The notes under the pieces were generated by a model. The model saw only the letters and a list, made by a program, of their open reading frames with translations, was not told where the DNA came from and made no database searches. From Nemertoderma westbladi (lineage: Eukaryota; Xenacoelomorpha; Nemertodermatida; Nemertodermatidae), in NCBI GenBank assembly GCA_032718475.1, contig JAUCBJ010007610.1, positions 1 to 48,678 of the forward strand: a DNA stretch of 48,678 bases, read 5' to 3'. Within the stretch, counting starts at the first letter, position 1, and every line of letters starts with the position of its first letter. Below are positions 32,908-47,300 of this stretch, piece after piece. A program made the translations under genes and the position numbers.

Positions 32908-35053
32908 TGACTGGGAACCCTGTTTTAAGGCCGCTGACATTAACCTTGCGTACACTGTTTTTAAAGATATATTTTTAAAGGCACTTAATACTGTAGCACC
33001 AATTAAAGAAATTAGTCTTAAACAACGCACTGAGCCCTGGATGACCTCGGGTATTCTTTGTAATATCAGAGAAAGAGATAACTATTTGTATAAATTTAGG
33101 AAATACCGTGTTTTAGCTGATTATAATAATTACTGCAAATATAGAAACCTTGTCCAACGGGAAATAAAAAAAGCTAAATCTGAATATTTGTACAACAAAA
33201 TAAGTGAGAATAAAGATAATCCTAAAAGTCTATGGTCTACCCTAAAATCTTTAGGTTATAAAAACCTTAAATCTAAATCGAATATTGTTCTGCAAGATAA
33301 CGGTGAGCTGATTCATGATCATACTCTAGTTAGTAATTTATTTAATAATTATTTTACTAATGTTGCCTCTAATTTAGTTAAGAAATTACCGTTATCAAGA
33401 AATAAATATAGTATAGGGTCCGAAACTCTAAATAATTTTTATTTAGAAAAGTTACAAAATTCAGAAAAGTTATTTTTAAAACCCGTTTCTGAGGATTTCG
33501 TTTTTAAAAATCTACTTAGCCTATCAGCCTCAAAAAGTACCGGTCTAGACCTAATACCTGCCCGTTTTCTTAAGGATGGTGCTGAAGTACTTAAAGTGCC
33601 TATTACTTTTATTATTAATTACTCTATCGTAGATAATGTAGTACCAGACGAACTGAAATTAGCTAAGGTTGTTCCTCTGTATAAAAAGAATAGTAAAGTA
33701 GAACCCTGTAATTACAGACCTGTTAGTATCTTAAGTATTGTATCTAAAATTCTAGAACGTTCTGTTTTTCTACAGCTGGAGGCACATCTTAGTAGGCTAA
33801 ATCTGATCTATGAACTTCAGTCCGGTTTTCGTAAATCATATTCTACAGACACCTGTCTTATTAACTTAACTGATACAATTAGATGTAATAACGCAAAGGG
33901 TTTATATACTGGTATGGTAATGTTGGACCTACAAAAGGCTTTCGATACTGTAGATCACGAAATTCTGCTTGGTAAGTTAGGCCTGATGGGTGTAGGTTCT
34001 ATAGACTGGTTCAAGTCCTACCTGTCAGACAGAGGTCAAACTGTAGTCATTAGCAAATCGCAGTCTACTGTACAAGAGATTACCTGTGGTGTACCCCAAG
34101 GTAGTATATTAGGTCCTCTGCTTTTTGTATGCTATGTAAATGATATGATAAGTAGTATAGATCCCGATTTTAAACTCATTTTATATGCCGACGACAGTGC
34201 TCTTATTTTCTCTCATAAAGATCCTATCCATATTTCCCAAAAGTTAAGTGCAGTTCTAGAATCCTGTAATGAGTGGTTGGTTGATAATAAGCTATCCATT
34301 CACTACGGTAAAACTGAAAGTATTTTGTTTGGTTCCAAAAGAAAGTTAAAGAAGGTAACTAAGTTTGAAGTCACTAGTAATGGACATAAGATTGAAAATA
34401 AAAAGGAAGTTAAATATTTAGGCGCCACATTGGATAACTGCTTATCAGGAGAAAGTACAGTGAAAAATATTTTCTCGAAAGTTAACAGTAGGCTTAGGTT
34501 TCTATACAGAAATAAAAATAGTTTGAACACCGACTCCCGCAAGTTACTTTGCTCTTCTTTAATACAGTGTCACATGGACTATGCGTGCTCTTCTTGGTAT
34601 GAAGGCTTAACCAAGCAGCTTAAATGTAAATTACAAGTAGCTCAGAATAAAGTAGTACGATTTATTAAAGACTACAAACCTAGACACCACCTTACTCCAG
34701 ATGACTTTTCTGAATCTGGACTACTTAACTTAGATAGTAGAGTTAAGCAGCTACGCCTTAACCATGTGCATAAAGTGTATAATGGTAAATGTCCCAATTA
34801 CCTAAAACAAAAATTCAACAGAGTACGCGATACACACTCTTACAGTACCAGAGCTAGTGCTTCAAACTTCTACCTCCCGAATTGTAAATCCTTCGAATCT
34901 GATACTTTCTTTTTTAACGGCATTAAAAATTGGAACGCTCTGCCTAATGAAATTAAAAACCTAAATAATCAACATTCTTTTAAATCTGCAGTTAAATCTC
35001 ATCTCCGTGTGCAATGTAAAAATAGGTACAATAGTCCTACAGTAAGTTATTAG
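32908..35053 (+). CDS. LINE ORF, C-terminal half: reverse transcriptase
   Basis: This is the continuation of the ORF begun at 27542; leaving out one GTTAATTC copy, the frame joins exactly (codon ends tc + t). The ATG at 32897 belongs to the P-element tip and is not a native start. Counted from 32897, RT motifs are: motif [13 protein letters not shown] with Asp344, then [14 protein letters not shown], and YADD at 430-433 (catalytic Asp432-Asp433), then KYLGATLD and the thumb/C-terminal region [11 protein letters not shown] typical of CR1/L2-type LINEs. There is no RNase H domain. It would copy LINE RNA at the nicked target. No stops or frameshifts are seen, so the RT is intact but separated from its N-terminus by 4 kb. 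Confidence 0.9.
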
Positions 35054-35377
35054 TTTATTAATTATTTACTATTTATACTGTAATTACGTTTTATAATAAA
35101 TTGTTCTGTACATTACATCTTTATCGTTGAGTCGGGCATTGTCACGCTCTCGGTAAAGTTGTACATGTACATAGTGTAATTACGTTTTATATTGGTTTTA
35201 GGTTAGCGTAGTGTAATATTGTATTTGTAACCAAGTAACATAAAGGACCCCCTTGGAAATAAGCTGCAAAGCTTTAGGGGTAATCCTATATGTTATGTTG
35301 GACAATACCTTTATACCGGTACATTGTTTGGTGTATTTGTTATTGTTTTTACATAATGTATAAATAAATCTATCTAT
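35054..35377 (+). other. LINE 3-prime UTR
   Basis: 324 bp from the stop codon to AATAAATCTATCTAT, where the satellite resumes. It holds the stem-loop listed next and ends in a short TCTA-type tail rather than poly-A, as in CR1/L2 relatives. Confidence 0.75.
35245..35286 (+). other. LINE 3-prime stem-loop (likely RT recognition structure)
   Basis: CCCCT (35249-35253) pairs with AGGGG (35276-35280), and an inner AAGCT pairs with AGCTT around GCAA (35261-35274). GGACCCCCTT...GGGGTAATCC is a recurrent 3-prime motif of CR1/L2-type LINEs, thought to be bound by the RT. Confidence 0.65.
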
Positions 35378-38300
35378 AACCTCATCTTATACGGCTCACA
35401 TATAAACTGGTACCGCACCTTACAGTACGAGTTGAGTTAGTATGGAATAGTAAATGGTAAACCTCATCTTATATTATACGGCTCACACATAAACTGGTAC
35501 CGCACCTTACAGTAGGAGTTAGTATGGAATAGTAAATGGTAAACCTCATCTTATACGGCTCACATATAAACTGGTACTGCACCTTACAGTAGGAGTTAGT
35601 ATGGAATAGTAAATGGTAAACCTCATCTTATACGGCTCACATATAAACTGGTACTGCACCTTACAGTAGGAGTTAGTATGGAATAGTAAATGGTAAACTT
35701 CATCTTATACGGCTCACACATAAACTGGTACCGCACCTTACAGTAGGAGTTGAGTTAGTATGAAATAGTAAATGCTAAACCTCATCTTATATTATACGGC
35801 TCACACATAAACTGGTACCGCACATTACAGTAGGAGTTAGTATGGAATAGTAAATGGTAAACCTCATCTTATACGGCTCACACATAAACTGGCACGGCAC
35901 GTTACAGTAGGAGTTAGTATGGAATAGTAAATGGTAAACCTCATTTTATACGGCTCACATATAAACTGGTACTGCACCTTACAGTAGGAGTTAGTATGGA
36001 ATAGTAAATGGTAAACTTCATCTTATACGGCTCACACTTAAACTGGTACCGCACCTTACCGTAGGTGTTGAGTTAGTATGGGATAGTAAATGGTAAACCT
36101 CATCTTATATTATACGGCTCACACATAAACTGGTACCGCACCTTACAGTAGGAGTTGAGTTAGTATGAAATAGTAAATGCTAAACCTCATCTTATATTAT
36201 ACGGCTCACACATAAACTGGTACCACACCTTACAGTAGGAGTTAGTATGAAATAGTAAATGGTAAACCCTATCTTATACGGCTCACACATAAACTGGCAC
36301 GGCACCTTACAGTAGGAGTTAGTATGGAATAGTAAATGGTAAACGTCATTTTATACGGCTCACACATAAACTGGTACCGCACCTTACAGTATGAGTTAGT
36401 ATGGAATAGTAAATGGTAAACCTCATCTTATACGGCTCACATATAAACTGGTACCGCACCTTACAGTAGGAGTTAGTATGGAATAGTAAATGGTAAACCT
36501 CATCTTATACGGCTCACATATAAACTGGTACCGCACCTTACAGTAGGAGTTAGTATGGAATAGTAAATGGTAAACCTCATCTTATACGGCTCACACATAA
36601 ACTGGTACCGCACATTGCAGTAGGAGTTAGTATGGAATAGTAAATGGTAAACCTCATTTTATACGGCTCACACATAAACTGGTACCGCACCTTACAGTAA
36701 GAGTTAGTATGGAATAGTAAATGGTAAACCTCATCTTATACGGCTCACATATAAACTGGTACCGCACCTTACAGTAAGAGTTAGTATGGAATAGTAAATG
36801 GTATACCTCATCTTATACGGCTCACATATAAACTGGTACCGCACCTTACAGTAGGAGTTAGTATGGAATAGTAAATGGTAAACCTCATCTTATACGGCTC
36901 ACACATAAACTGGTACCGCACATTACAGTAGGAGTTAGTATGGAATAGTAAATGGTAAACCTCATCTTATACGGCTCACACATAAACTGGTACCGCACCT
37001 TACAGTAAGAGTTAGTATGGAATAGTAAATGGTAAACCTCATCTTATACGGCTCACATATAAACTGGTACCGCACCTTACAGTAGGAGTTAGTATGGAAT
37101 AGTAAATGGTAAACCTCATCTTATACGGCTCACACATAAACTGGTACCGCACATTACAGTAGGAGTTAGTATGGAATAGTAAATGGTAAACGTCATTTTA
37201 TACGGCTCACACATAAACTGGTACCGCACCTTACAGTAAGAGTTAGTATGGAATAGTAAATGGTAAACCTCATCTTATACGGCTCACATATAAACTGGTA
37301 CCGCACCTTACAGTAGGAGTTAGTATGGAATAGTAAATGGTAAACCTCATCTTATACGGCTCACACATAAACTGGTACCGCACATTACAGTAGGAGTTAG
37401 TATGGAATAGTAAATGGTAAACCTCATTTTATACGGCTCACACATAAACTGGTACCGCACATTACAGTAGGAGTTAGTATGGAATAGTAAATGGTAAACC
37501 TCATCTTATTCGGCTCACATATAAACTGGTACCGCACCTTACAGTAGGAGTTGAGTTAGTATGGAATAGTAAATGGTAAACCTCATCTTATACGGCTCAC
37601 ACATAAACTGGTACCGCACCTTACAGTAAGAGTTAGTATGGAATAGTAAATGGTAAACCTCATCTTATTCGGCTCACATATAAACTGGTACCGCACCTTA
37701 CAGTAGGAGTTGAGTTAGTATGGAATAGTAAATGGTAAACCTCATCTTATACGGCTCACATATAAACTGGTACCGCACCTTACAGTAGGAGTTAGTATGG
37801 AATAGTAAATGGTAAACCTCATCTTATACGGCTCACACATAAACTGGTACCGCACCTTACAGTAAGAGTTAGTATGGAATAGTAAATGGTAAACCTCATC
37901 TTATTCGGCTCACATATAAACTGGTACCGCACCTTACAGTAGGAGTTGAGTTAGTATGGAATAGTAAATGGTAAACCTCATTTTATACGGCTCACACATA
38001 AACTGGTACCGCACATTACAGTAGGAGTTAGTATGGAATAGTAAATGGTAAACCTCATCTTATACGGCTCACATATAAACTGGTACCGCACGTTACAGTA
38101 GGAGTTGAGTTAGTATGGAATAGTAAATGGTAAACCTCATCTTATACGGCTCACATATAAACTGGTACCGCACGTTACAGTAGGAGTTGAGTTAGTATGG
38201 AATAGTAAATGGTAAACCTCATTTTATACGGCTCACTTATAAACTGGTACCGCACGTTACAGTAGGAGTTGAGTTAGTATGAAATAGTAAATGCTAAACC

Positions 38301-41300
38301 TCATCTTATACGGCTCACATATAAACTGGTACCGCACCTTACAGTAGGAGTTCGTATGGAATAGTAAATGGTAAACCTCATCTTATACGGCTCACATATA
38401 AACTGGTACCGCACCTTACAGTAGGAGTTCGTATGGAATAGTAAATGGTAAACCTCATCTTATACGGCTCACATATAAACTGGTACCGCACGTTACAGTA
38501 GGAGTTGAGTTAGTATGAAATAGTAAATGCTAAACCTCATCTTATATTATACGGCTCACACATAAACTGGTACTGCACATTACAGTAGGAGTTAGTATGG
38601 AATAGTAAATGGTAAACCTCATTTTATACGGCTCACACATAAACTGGTACCGCACATTACAGTAGGAGTTAGTATGGAATAGTAAATGGTAAACCTCATC
38701 TTATACGGCTCACATATAAACTGGTACTGCACCTTACAGTAGGAGTTAGTATGGAATAGTAAATGGTAAACTTCATCTTATACGGCTCACATATAAACTG
38801 GTACGGCATCTTACAGTAGGAGTTGAGTTAGTATGAAATAGTAAATGCTAAACCTCATCTTATATTATACGGCTCACACATAAACTGGTACCGCACCTTA
38901 CAGTAGGAGTTAGTATGGAATAGTAAATGGTAAACTTCATCTTATACGGCTCACATATAAACTGGTACGGCACCTTACAGTAGGAGTTGAGTTAGTATGA
39001 AATAGTAAATGCTAAACCTCATCTTATATTATACGGCTCACACATAAACTGGTACCGCACCTTACAGTAGGAGTTGAGTTAGTATGGAATAGTAAATGGT
39101 AAACCTCATCTTATACGGCTCACATATAAACTGGTACCGCACCTTACAGTAGGAGTTGAGTTAGTATGGAATAGTAAATGGTAAACCTCATCTTATACGG
39201 CTCACATATAAACTGGTACTGCACCTTACAGTAGGAGTTAGTATGGAATAGTAAATGGTAAACCTCATCTTATACGGCTCACACATAAACTGGTACCGCA
39301 CCTTACAGTAGGAGTTAGTATGGAATAGTAAATGGTAAACCTCATCTTATACGGCTCACATATAAACTGGTACTGCACCTTACAGTAGGAGTTAGTATGG
39401 AATAGTAAATGGTAAACCTCATCTTATACGGCTCACACATAAACTGGTACTGCACCTTACAGTAGGAGTTAGTATGGAATAGTAAATGGTAAACCTCATC
39501 TTATACGGCTCACACATAAACTGGTACTGCACCTTACAGTAGGAGTTAGTATGGAATAGTTAATGCTAAACCTCATTTTATACGGCTCACACATAAACTG
39601 GTACCGCACCTTACAGTAAGAGTTAGTATGGAATAGTAAATGGTAAACCTCATTTTATACGGCTCACATATAAACTGGTACCGCACCTTACAGTAGGAGT
39701 TAGTATGGAATAGTAAATGGTAAACCTCATTTTATACGGCTCACACATAAACTGGTACCGCACCTTACAGTAGGAGTTAGTATGGAATAGTAAATGGTAA
39801 ACCTCATCTTATACGGCTCACATATAAACTGGTACTGCACCTTACAGTAGGAGTTAGTATGGAATAGTAAATGGTAAACTTCATCTTATACGGCTCACAC
39901 ATAAACTGGTACCGCACATTACAGTAGGAGTTAGTATGGAATAGTAAATGGTAAACCTCATCTTATACGGCTCACACATAAACTGGTACCGCACCTTACA
40001 GTAGGAGTTAGTATGGAATAGTAAATGGTAAACTTCATCTTATACGGCTCACACATAAACTGGTACCGCACATTACAGTAGGAGTTAGTATGGAATAGTA
40101 AATGGTAAACCTCATCTTATACGGCTCACATATAAACTGGTACTGCACCTTACAGTAGGAGTTAGTATGGAATAGTAAATGGTAAACCTCATCTTATACG
40201 GCTCACATATAAACTGGTACTGCACCTTACAGTAGGAGTTAGTATGGAATAGTAAATGGTAAACCTCATCTTATACGGCTCACATATAAACTGGTACCGC
40301 ACCTTACAGTAGGAGTTAGTATGGAATAGTAAATGGTAAACCTCATCTTATACGGCTCACATATAAACTGGTACCGCACCTTACAGTAGGAGTTGAGTTA
40401 GTATGGAATAGTAAATGGTAAACCTCATCTTATATTATACGGCTCACACATAAACTGGTACCGCACCTTACAGTAGGAGTTAGTATGGAATAGTAAATGG
40501 TAAACCTCATCTTATACGGCTCACATATAAACTGGTACTGCACCTTACAGTAGGAGTTAGTATGGAATAGTAAATGGTAAACCTCATCTTATATTATACG
40601 GCTCACACATAAACTGGTACCGCACCTTACAGTAGGAGTTGAGTTAGTATGAAATAGTAAATGGTAAACCTCATTTTATACGGCTCACACATAAACTGGT
40701 ACTGCACCTTACAGTAGGAGTTAGTATGGAATAGTAAATGGTAAACCTCATCTTATACGGCTCACACATAAACTGGTACCGCACGTTACAGTAGGTGTTG
40801 AGTTAGTATGAAATAGTAAATGCTAAACCTCATCTTATATTATATGGCTCACACATAAACTGGTACCGCACGTTACAGTAGGAGTTAGTATGGAATAGTA
40901 AATGGTAAACCTCATTTTATACGGCTCACATATAAACTGGTACTGCACCTTACAGTAGGAGTTAGTATGGAATAGTAAATGGTAAACTTCATCTTATACG
41001 GCTCACACTTAAACTGGTACCGCACCTTACCGTAGGTGTTGAGTTAGTATGGGATAGTAAATGGTAAACCTCATCATATATTATACGGCTCACACATAAA
41101 CTGGTACCGCACCTTACAGTAGGAGTTGAGTTAGTATGAAATAGTAAATGCTAAACCTCATCTTATATTATACGGCTCACACATAAACTGGTACCACACC
41201 TTACAGTAGGAGTTAGTATGAAATAGTAAATGGTAAACCCTATCTTATACGGCTCACACATAAACTGGCACGGCACCTTACAGTAGGAGTTAGTATGGAA

Positions 41301-44300
41301 TAGTAAATGGTAAACGTCATTTTATACGGCTCACACATAAACTGGTACCGCACCTTACAGTAGGTGTTGAGTTAGTATGAAATAGTAAATGGTAAACCTC
41401 ATCTTATACGGCTCACATATAAACTGGTACCGCACCTTACAGTAGGTGTTGAGTTAGTATGAAATAGTAAATGGTAAACCTCATCTTATACGGCTCACAC
41501 ATAAACTGGTACCGCACCTTACAGTAGGAGTTAGTATGGAATAGTAAATGGTAAACCTCATCTTATACGGCTCACACATAAACTGGTACCGCACCTTACA
41601 GTAGGAGTTGAGTTAGTATGGAATAGTAAATGGTAAACCTCATCTTATACGGCTCACACATAAACTGGTACCGCACCTTACAGTAGGAGTTGAGTTAGTA
41701 TGGAATAGTAAATGGTAAACCTCATCTTATACGGCTCACACATAAACTGGTACCGCACGTTACAGTAGGAGTTGAGTTAGTATGGAATAGTAAATGGTAA
41801 ACCTCATCTTATACGGCTCATACATAAACTGGTACCGCACCTTACAGTGGGAGTTGAGTTAGTATGGAATAGTAAATGGTAAACCTCATCTTATACGGCT
41901 CACACATAAACTGGTACCGCACCTTACAGTAGGAGTTGAGTTAGTATGGAATAGTAAATGGTAAACCTCATCTTATACGGCTCTCACATAAACTGGTACC
42001 GCACCTTAGAGTGGGAGTTGAGTTAGTATGGAATAGTAAATGGTAAACTTCATCTTATACGGCTCACACATAAACTGGTACCGCACCTTACAGTGGGAGT
42101 TGAGTTAGTATGGAATAGTAAATGGTAAACCTCATCTTATACGGCTCACAAATAAACTGGTACCACACCTTACAGTAGGAGTTAGTATGGAATAGTAAAT
42201 GGCAAACCTCATCGTATACGGCTCACACATAAACTGGTGGGGCACCTTACAGTAGGAGTTGAGTTAGTATGGAATAGTAAATGGTAAACCTCATCTTATA
42301 CGGCTCACACATAAACTGGTACCACACCTTACAGTAAGAGTTAGTATGGAATAGTAAATGGTAAACCTCATCTTATACGGCTCACACATAAACTGGTACC
42401 ACACCTTACAGTAGGAGTTAGTATGGAATAGTAAATGGTAAACCTCATCTTATACGGCTCACACATAAACTGGTACCGCACCTTACATTAGGAGTTAGTA
42501 TGGAATAGTAAATGGTAAACCTCATCTTATACGGCTCACACATAAACTGGTACCGCACCTTACAGTAGGTGTTGAGTTAGTATGGAATAGTAAATGGTAA
42601 ACCTCATCTTATGCGGCTCACACATAAACAGGTACCGCACCTTACAGTAGGTGTTGAGTTAGTATGGAATAGTAAATGGTAAACCTCCCCTTATGCGGCT
42701 CACACATTAACTGGTAACGCACCTTACATTAGGAGTTAGTATGGAATAGTAAATGGTAAACCTCATCTTATACGGCTCACACATAAACTGGTACCGCACA
42801 TTACAGTAGGAGTTAGTATGGAATAGTAAATGGTAAACCTCATTTTTTACGGCTCACACATAAACTGGTACCGCACATTACTGTAGGAGTTAGTATGGAA
42901 TAGTAAATGGTAAACCTCATTTTATACGGCTCACACATAAACTGGTACCGCACATTACAGTAGGAGTTAGTATGGAATAGTAAATGGTAAACCTCATTTT
43001 ATACGGCTCACACATAAACTGGTACCGCACCTTACAGTAGGAGTTGAGTTAGTATGGAATAGTAAATGGTAAACCTCATTTTATACGGCTCACATATAAA
43101 CTGGTACCGCACATTACAGTAGGAGTTAGTATGGAATAGTAAATGGTAAACCTCATCTTATACGGCTCACACATAAACTGGTACCGCACCTTACAGTAGG
43201 AGTTGAGTTAGTATGGAATAGTAAATGGTAAACCTCATTTTATACGGCTCACACATAAACTGGTACCGCACCTTACAGTAGGAGTTGAGTTAGTATGGAA
43301 TAGTAAATGGTAAACCTCATCTTATACGGCTCACACATAAACTGGTACCGCACCTTACAGTAGGAGTTGAGTTAGTATGGAATAGTAAATGGTAAACCTC
43401 ATTTTATACGGCTCACACATAAACTGGTACCGCACCTTACAGTAGGAGTTGAGTTAGTATGGAATAGTAAATGGTAAACCTCATTTTATACGGCTCACAC
43501 ATAAACTGGTACCGCACCTTACAGTAGGAGTTGAGTTAGTATGGAATAGTAAATGGTAAACCTCATTTTATACGGCTCACACATAAACTGGTACCGCACC
43601 TTACAGTAGGAGTTGAGTTAGTATGGAATAGTAAATGGTAAACCTCATCTTATACGGCTCACACATAAACTGGTACCGCACCTTACAGTAGGAGTTAGTA
43701 TGGAATAGTAAATGGTAAACCTCATCTTATACGGCTCACACATAAACTGGTACCGCACCTTACAGTAGGAGTTGAGTTAGTATGGAATAGTAAATGGTAA
43801 ACCTCATCTTATACGGCTCACACATAAACTGGTACCGCACCTTACAGTAGGAGTTGAGTTAGTATGGAATAGTAAATGGTAAACCTCATCTTATACGGCT
43901 CACACATAAACTGGTACCGCACCTTACAGTAGGAGTTGAGTTAGTATGGAATAGTAAATGGTAAACCTCATTTTATACGGCTCACACTATAAACTGGTAC
44001 CGCACCTTACAGTAGGAGTTGAGTTAGTATGGAATAGTAAATGGTAAACCTCATCTTATACGGCTCACACATAAACTGGTACCGCACCTTACAGTAGGAG
44101 TTGAGTTAGTATGGAATAGTAAATGGTAAACCTCATCTTATACGGCTCACACATAAACTGGTACCGCACCTTACAGTAGGAGTTGAGTTAGTATGGAATA
44201 GTAAATGGTAAACCTCATTTTATACGGCTCACATATAAACTGGTACCGCACCTTACATTAGGAGTTAGTATGGAATAGTAAATGGTAAACCTCATTTTAT

Positions 44301-47300
44301 ACGGCTCACACTTAAACTGGTACCGCACCTTACAGTAGGAGTTGAGTTAGTATGGAATAGTAAATGGTAAACCTCATCTTATACGGCTCACACATAAACT
44401 GGTACCGCACCTTACAGTAGGAGTTGAGTTAGTATGGAATAGTAAATGGTAAACCTCATCTTATATTATACGGCTCACACATAAACTGGTACCGCACCTT
44501 ACAGTAGGAGTTGAGTTAGTATGGAATAGTAAATGGTAAACCTCATTTTATACGGCTCACACTTAAACTGGTACCGCACCTTACAGTAGGAGTTGAGTTA
44601 GTATGGAATAGTAAATGGTAAACCTCATCTTATACGGCTCACACATAAACTGGTACCACACCTTACAGTAGGAGTTGAGTTAGTATGGAATAGTAAATGG
44701 TAAACCTCATCTTATACGGCTCACACATAAACTGGTACCGCACCTTACAGTAGGAGTTGAGTTAGTATGGAATAGTAAATGGTAAACCTCATCTTATATT
44801 ATACGGCTCACACATAAACTGGTACCGCACCTTACAGTAGGAGTTAGTATGGAATAGTAAATGGTAAACCTCATCTTATACGGCTCACACATAAACTGGT
44901 ACCGCACATTACAGTAGGAGTTGAGTTAGTATGGAATAGTAAATGGTAAACCTCATCTTATATTATACGGCTCACACATAAACTGGTACCGCACCTTACA
45001 GTAGGAGTTGAGTTAGTATGGAATAGTAAATGGTAAACCTCATTTTATACGGCTCACACTTAAACTGGTACCGCACCTTACAGTAGGAGTTGAGTTAGTA
45101 TGGAATAGTAAATGGTAAACCTCATCTTATACGGCTCACACATAAACTGGTACCGCACCTTACAGTAGGAGTTGAGTTAGTATGGAATAGTAAATGGTAA
45201 ACCTCATCTTATACGGCTCACACATAAACTGGTACCGCACCTTACAGTAGGAGTTGAGTTAGTATGGAATAGTAAATGGTAAACCTCATCTTATATTATA
45301 CGGCTCACACATAAACTGGTACCGCACCTTACAGTAGGAGTTAGTATGGAATAGTAAATGGTAAACCTCATCTTATACTGCTCACACATAAACTGGTACC
45401 GCACATTACAGTAGGAGTTGAGTTAGTATGGAATAGTAAATGGTAAACCTCATCTTATACGGCTCACACATAAACTGGTACCGCACCTTACAGTAGGAGT
45501 TGAGTTAGTATGGAATAGTAAATGGTAAACCTCATCTTATACGGCTCACACATAAACTGGTACCGCACCTTACAGTAGGAGTTGAGTTAGTATGGAATAG
45601 TAAATGGTAAACCTCATCTTATACGGCTCACACATAAACTGGTACCGCACCTTACAGTAGGAGTTGAGTTAGTATGGAATAGTAAATGGTAAACCTCATC
45701 TTATACGGCTCACACATAAACTGGTACCGCACCTTACAGTAGGAGTTGAGTTAGTATGGAATAGTAAATGGTAAACCTCATCTTATACGGCTCACACATA
45801 AACTGGTACCGCACCTTACAGTAGGAGTTGAGTTAGTATGGAATAGTAAATGGTAAACCTCATCTTATACGGCTCACACTTAAACTGGTACCGCACCTTA
45901 CAGTAGGAGTTGAGTTAGTATGGAATAGTAAATGGTAAACCTCATCTTATACGGCTCACACATAAACTGGTACCGCACCTTACAGTAGGAGTTGAGTTAG
46001 TATGGAATAGTAAATGGTAAACCTCATCTTATACGGCTCACACATAAACTGGTACCGCACCTTACAGTAGGAGTTGAGTTAGTATGGAATAGTAAATGGT
46101 AAACCTCATCTTATACGGCTCACACATAAACTGGTACCGCACCTTACAGTAGGAGTTGAGTTAGTATGGAATAGTAAATGGTAAACCTCATCTTATACGG
46201 CTCACACATAAACTGGTACCGCACCTTACAGTAGGAGTTGAGTTAGTATGGAATAGTAAATGGTAAACCTCATCTTATACGGCTCACACATAAACTGGTA
46301 CCGCACCTTACAGTAGGAGTTGAGTTAGTATGGAATAGTAAATGGTAAACCTCATCTTTATACGGCTCACACATAAACTGGTACCGCACCTTACAGTAGG
46401 AGTTGAGTTAGTATGGAATAGTAAATGGTAAACCTCATCTTATACGGCTCACACATAAACTGGTACCGCACCTTACAGTAGGAGTTGAGTTAGTATGGAA
46501 TAGTAAATGGTAAACCTCATCTTATACGGCTCACACATAAACTGGTACCGCACCTTACAGTAGGAGTTGAGTTAGTATGGAATAGTAAATGGTAAACCTC
46601 ATCTTATACGGCTCACACATAAACTGGTACCGCACCTTACAGTAGGAGTTGAGTTAGTATGGAATAGTAAATGGTAAACCTCATCTTTATACGGCTCACA
46701 CATAAACTGGTACCGCACCTTACAGTAGGAGTTGAGTTAGTATGGAATAGTAAATGGTAAACCTCATCTTATACGGCTCACACATAAACTGGTACCGCAC
46801 CTTACAGTAGGAGTTGAGTTAGTATGGAATAGTAAATGGTAAACCTCATCTTATATTATACGGCTCACACATAAACTGGTACCGCACCTTACAGTAGGAG
46901 TTGAGTTAGTATGGAATAGTAAATGGTAAACCTCATCTTATACGGCTCACACATAAACTGGTACCGCACCTTACAGTAGGAGTTGAGTTAGTATGGAATA
47001 GTAAATGGTAAACCTCATCTTATACGGCTCACACATAAACTGGTACCGCACCTTACAGTAGGAGTTGAGTTAGTATGGAATAGTAAATGGTAAACCTCAT
47101 CTTATACGGCTCACACATAAACTGGTACCGCACCTTACAGTAGGAGTTGAGTTAGTATGGAATAGTAAATGGTAAACCTCATCTTATATTATACGGCTCA
47201 CACATAAACTGGTACCGCACCTTACAGTAGGAGTTAGTATGGAATAGTAAATGGTAAACCTCATCTTATACGGCTCACACATAAACTGGTACCGCACCTT

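Larger units (their letters stand above)
27449..35377 (+). mobile_element. CR1-like (jockey-superfamily) LINE inserted in the satellite, itself split by a P element
   Basis: Without the P element and one target duplication the LINE is about 3.9 kb: a short leader, one ORF of about 1165 codons (2A-like motif, PHD finger, APE endonuclease, RT), and a 3-prime UTR with a hairpin and the end AATAAATCTATCTAT. It interrupts the satellite word GTAAACCTCATC: the left flank ends AAACC and the right flank starts AACCTCATC, giving a 4-5 bp duplication. The ORF spans 5-prime to 3-prime with no stop, so the copy is full-length and young apart from the P insertion. Clade assignment (CR1/L2 side) is from domain order and 3-prime hairpin style. 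Confidence 0.9.
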
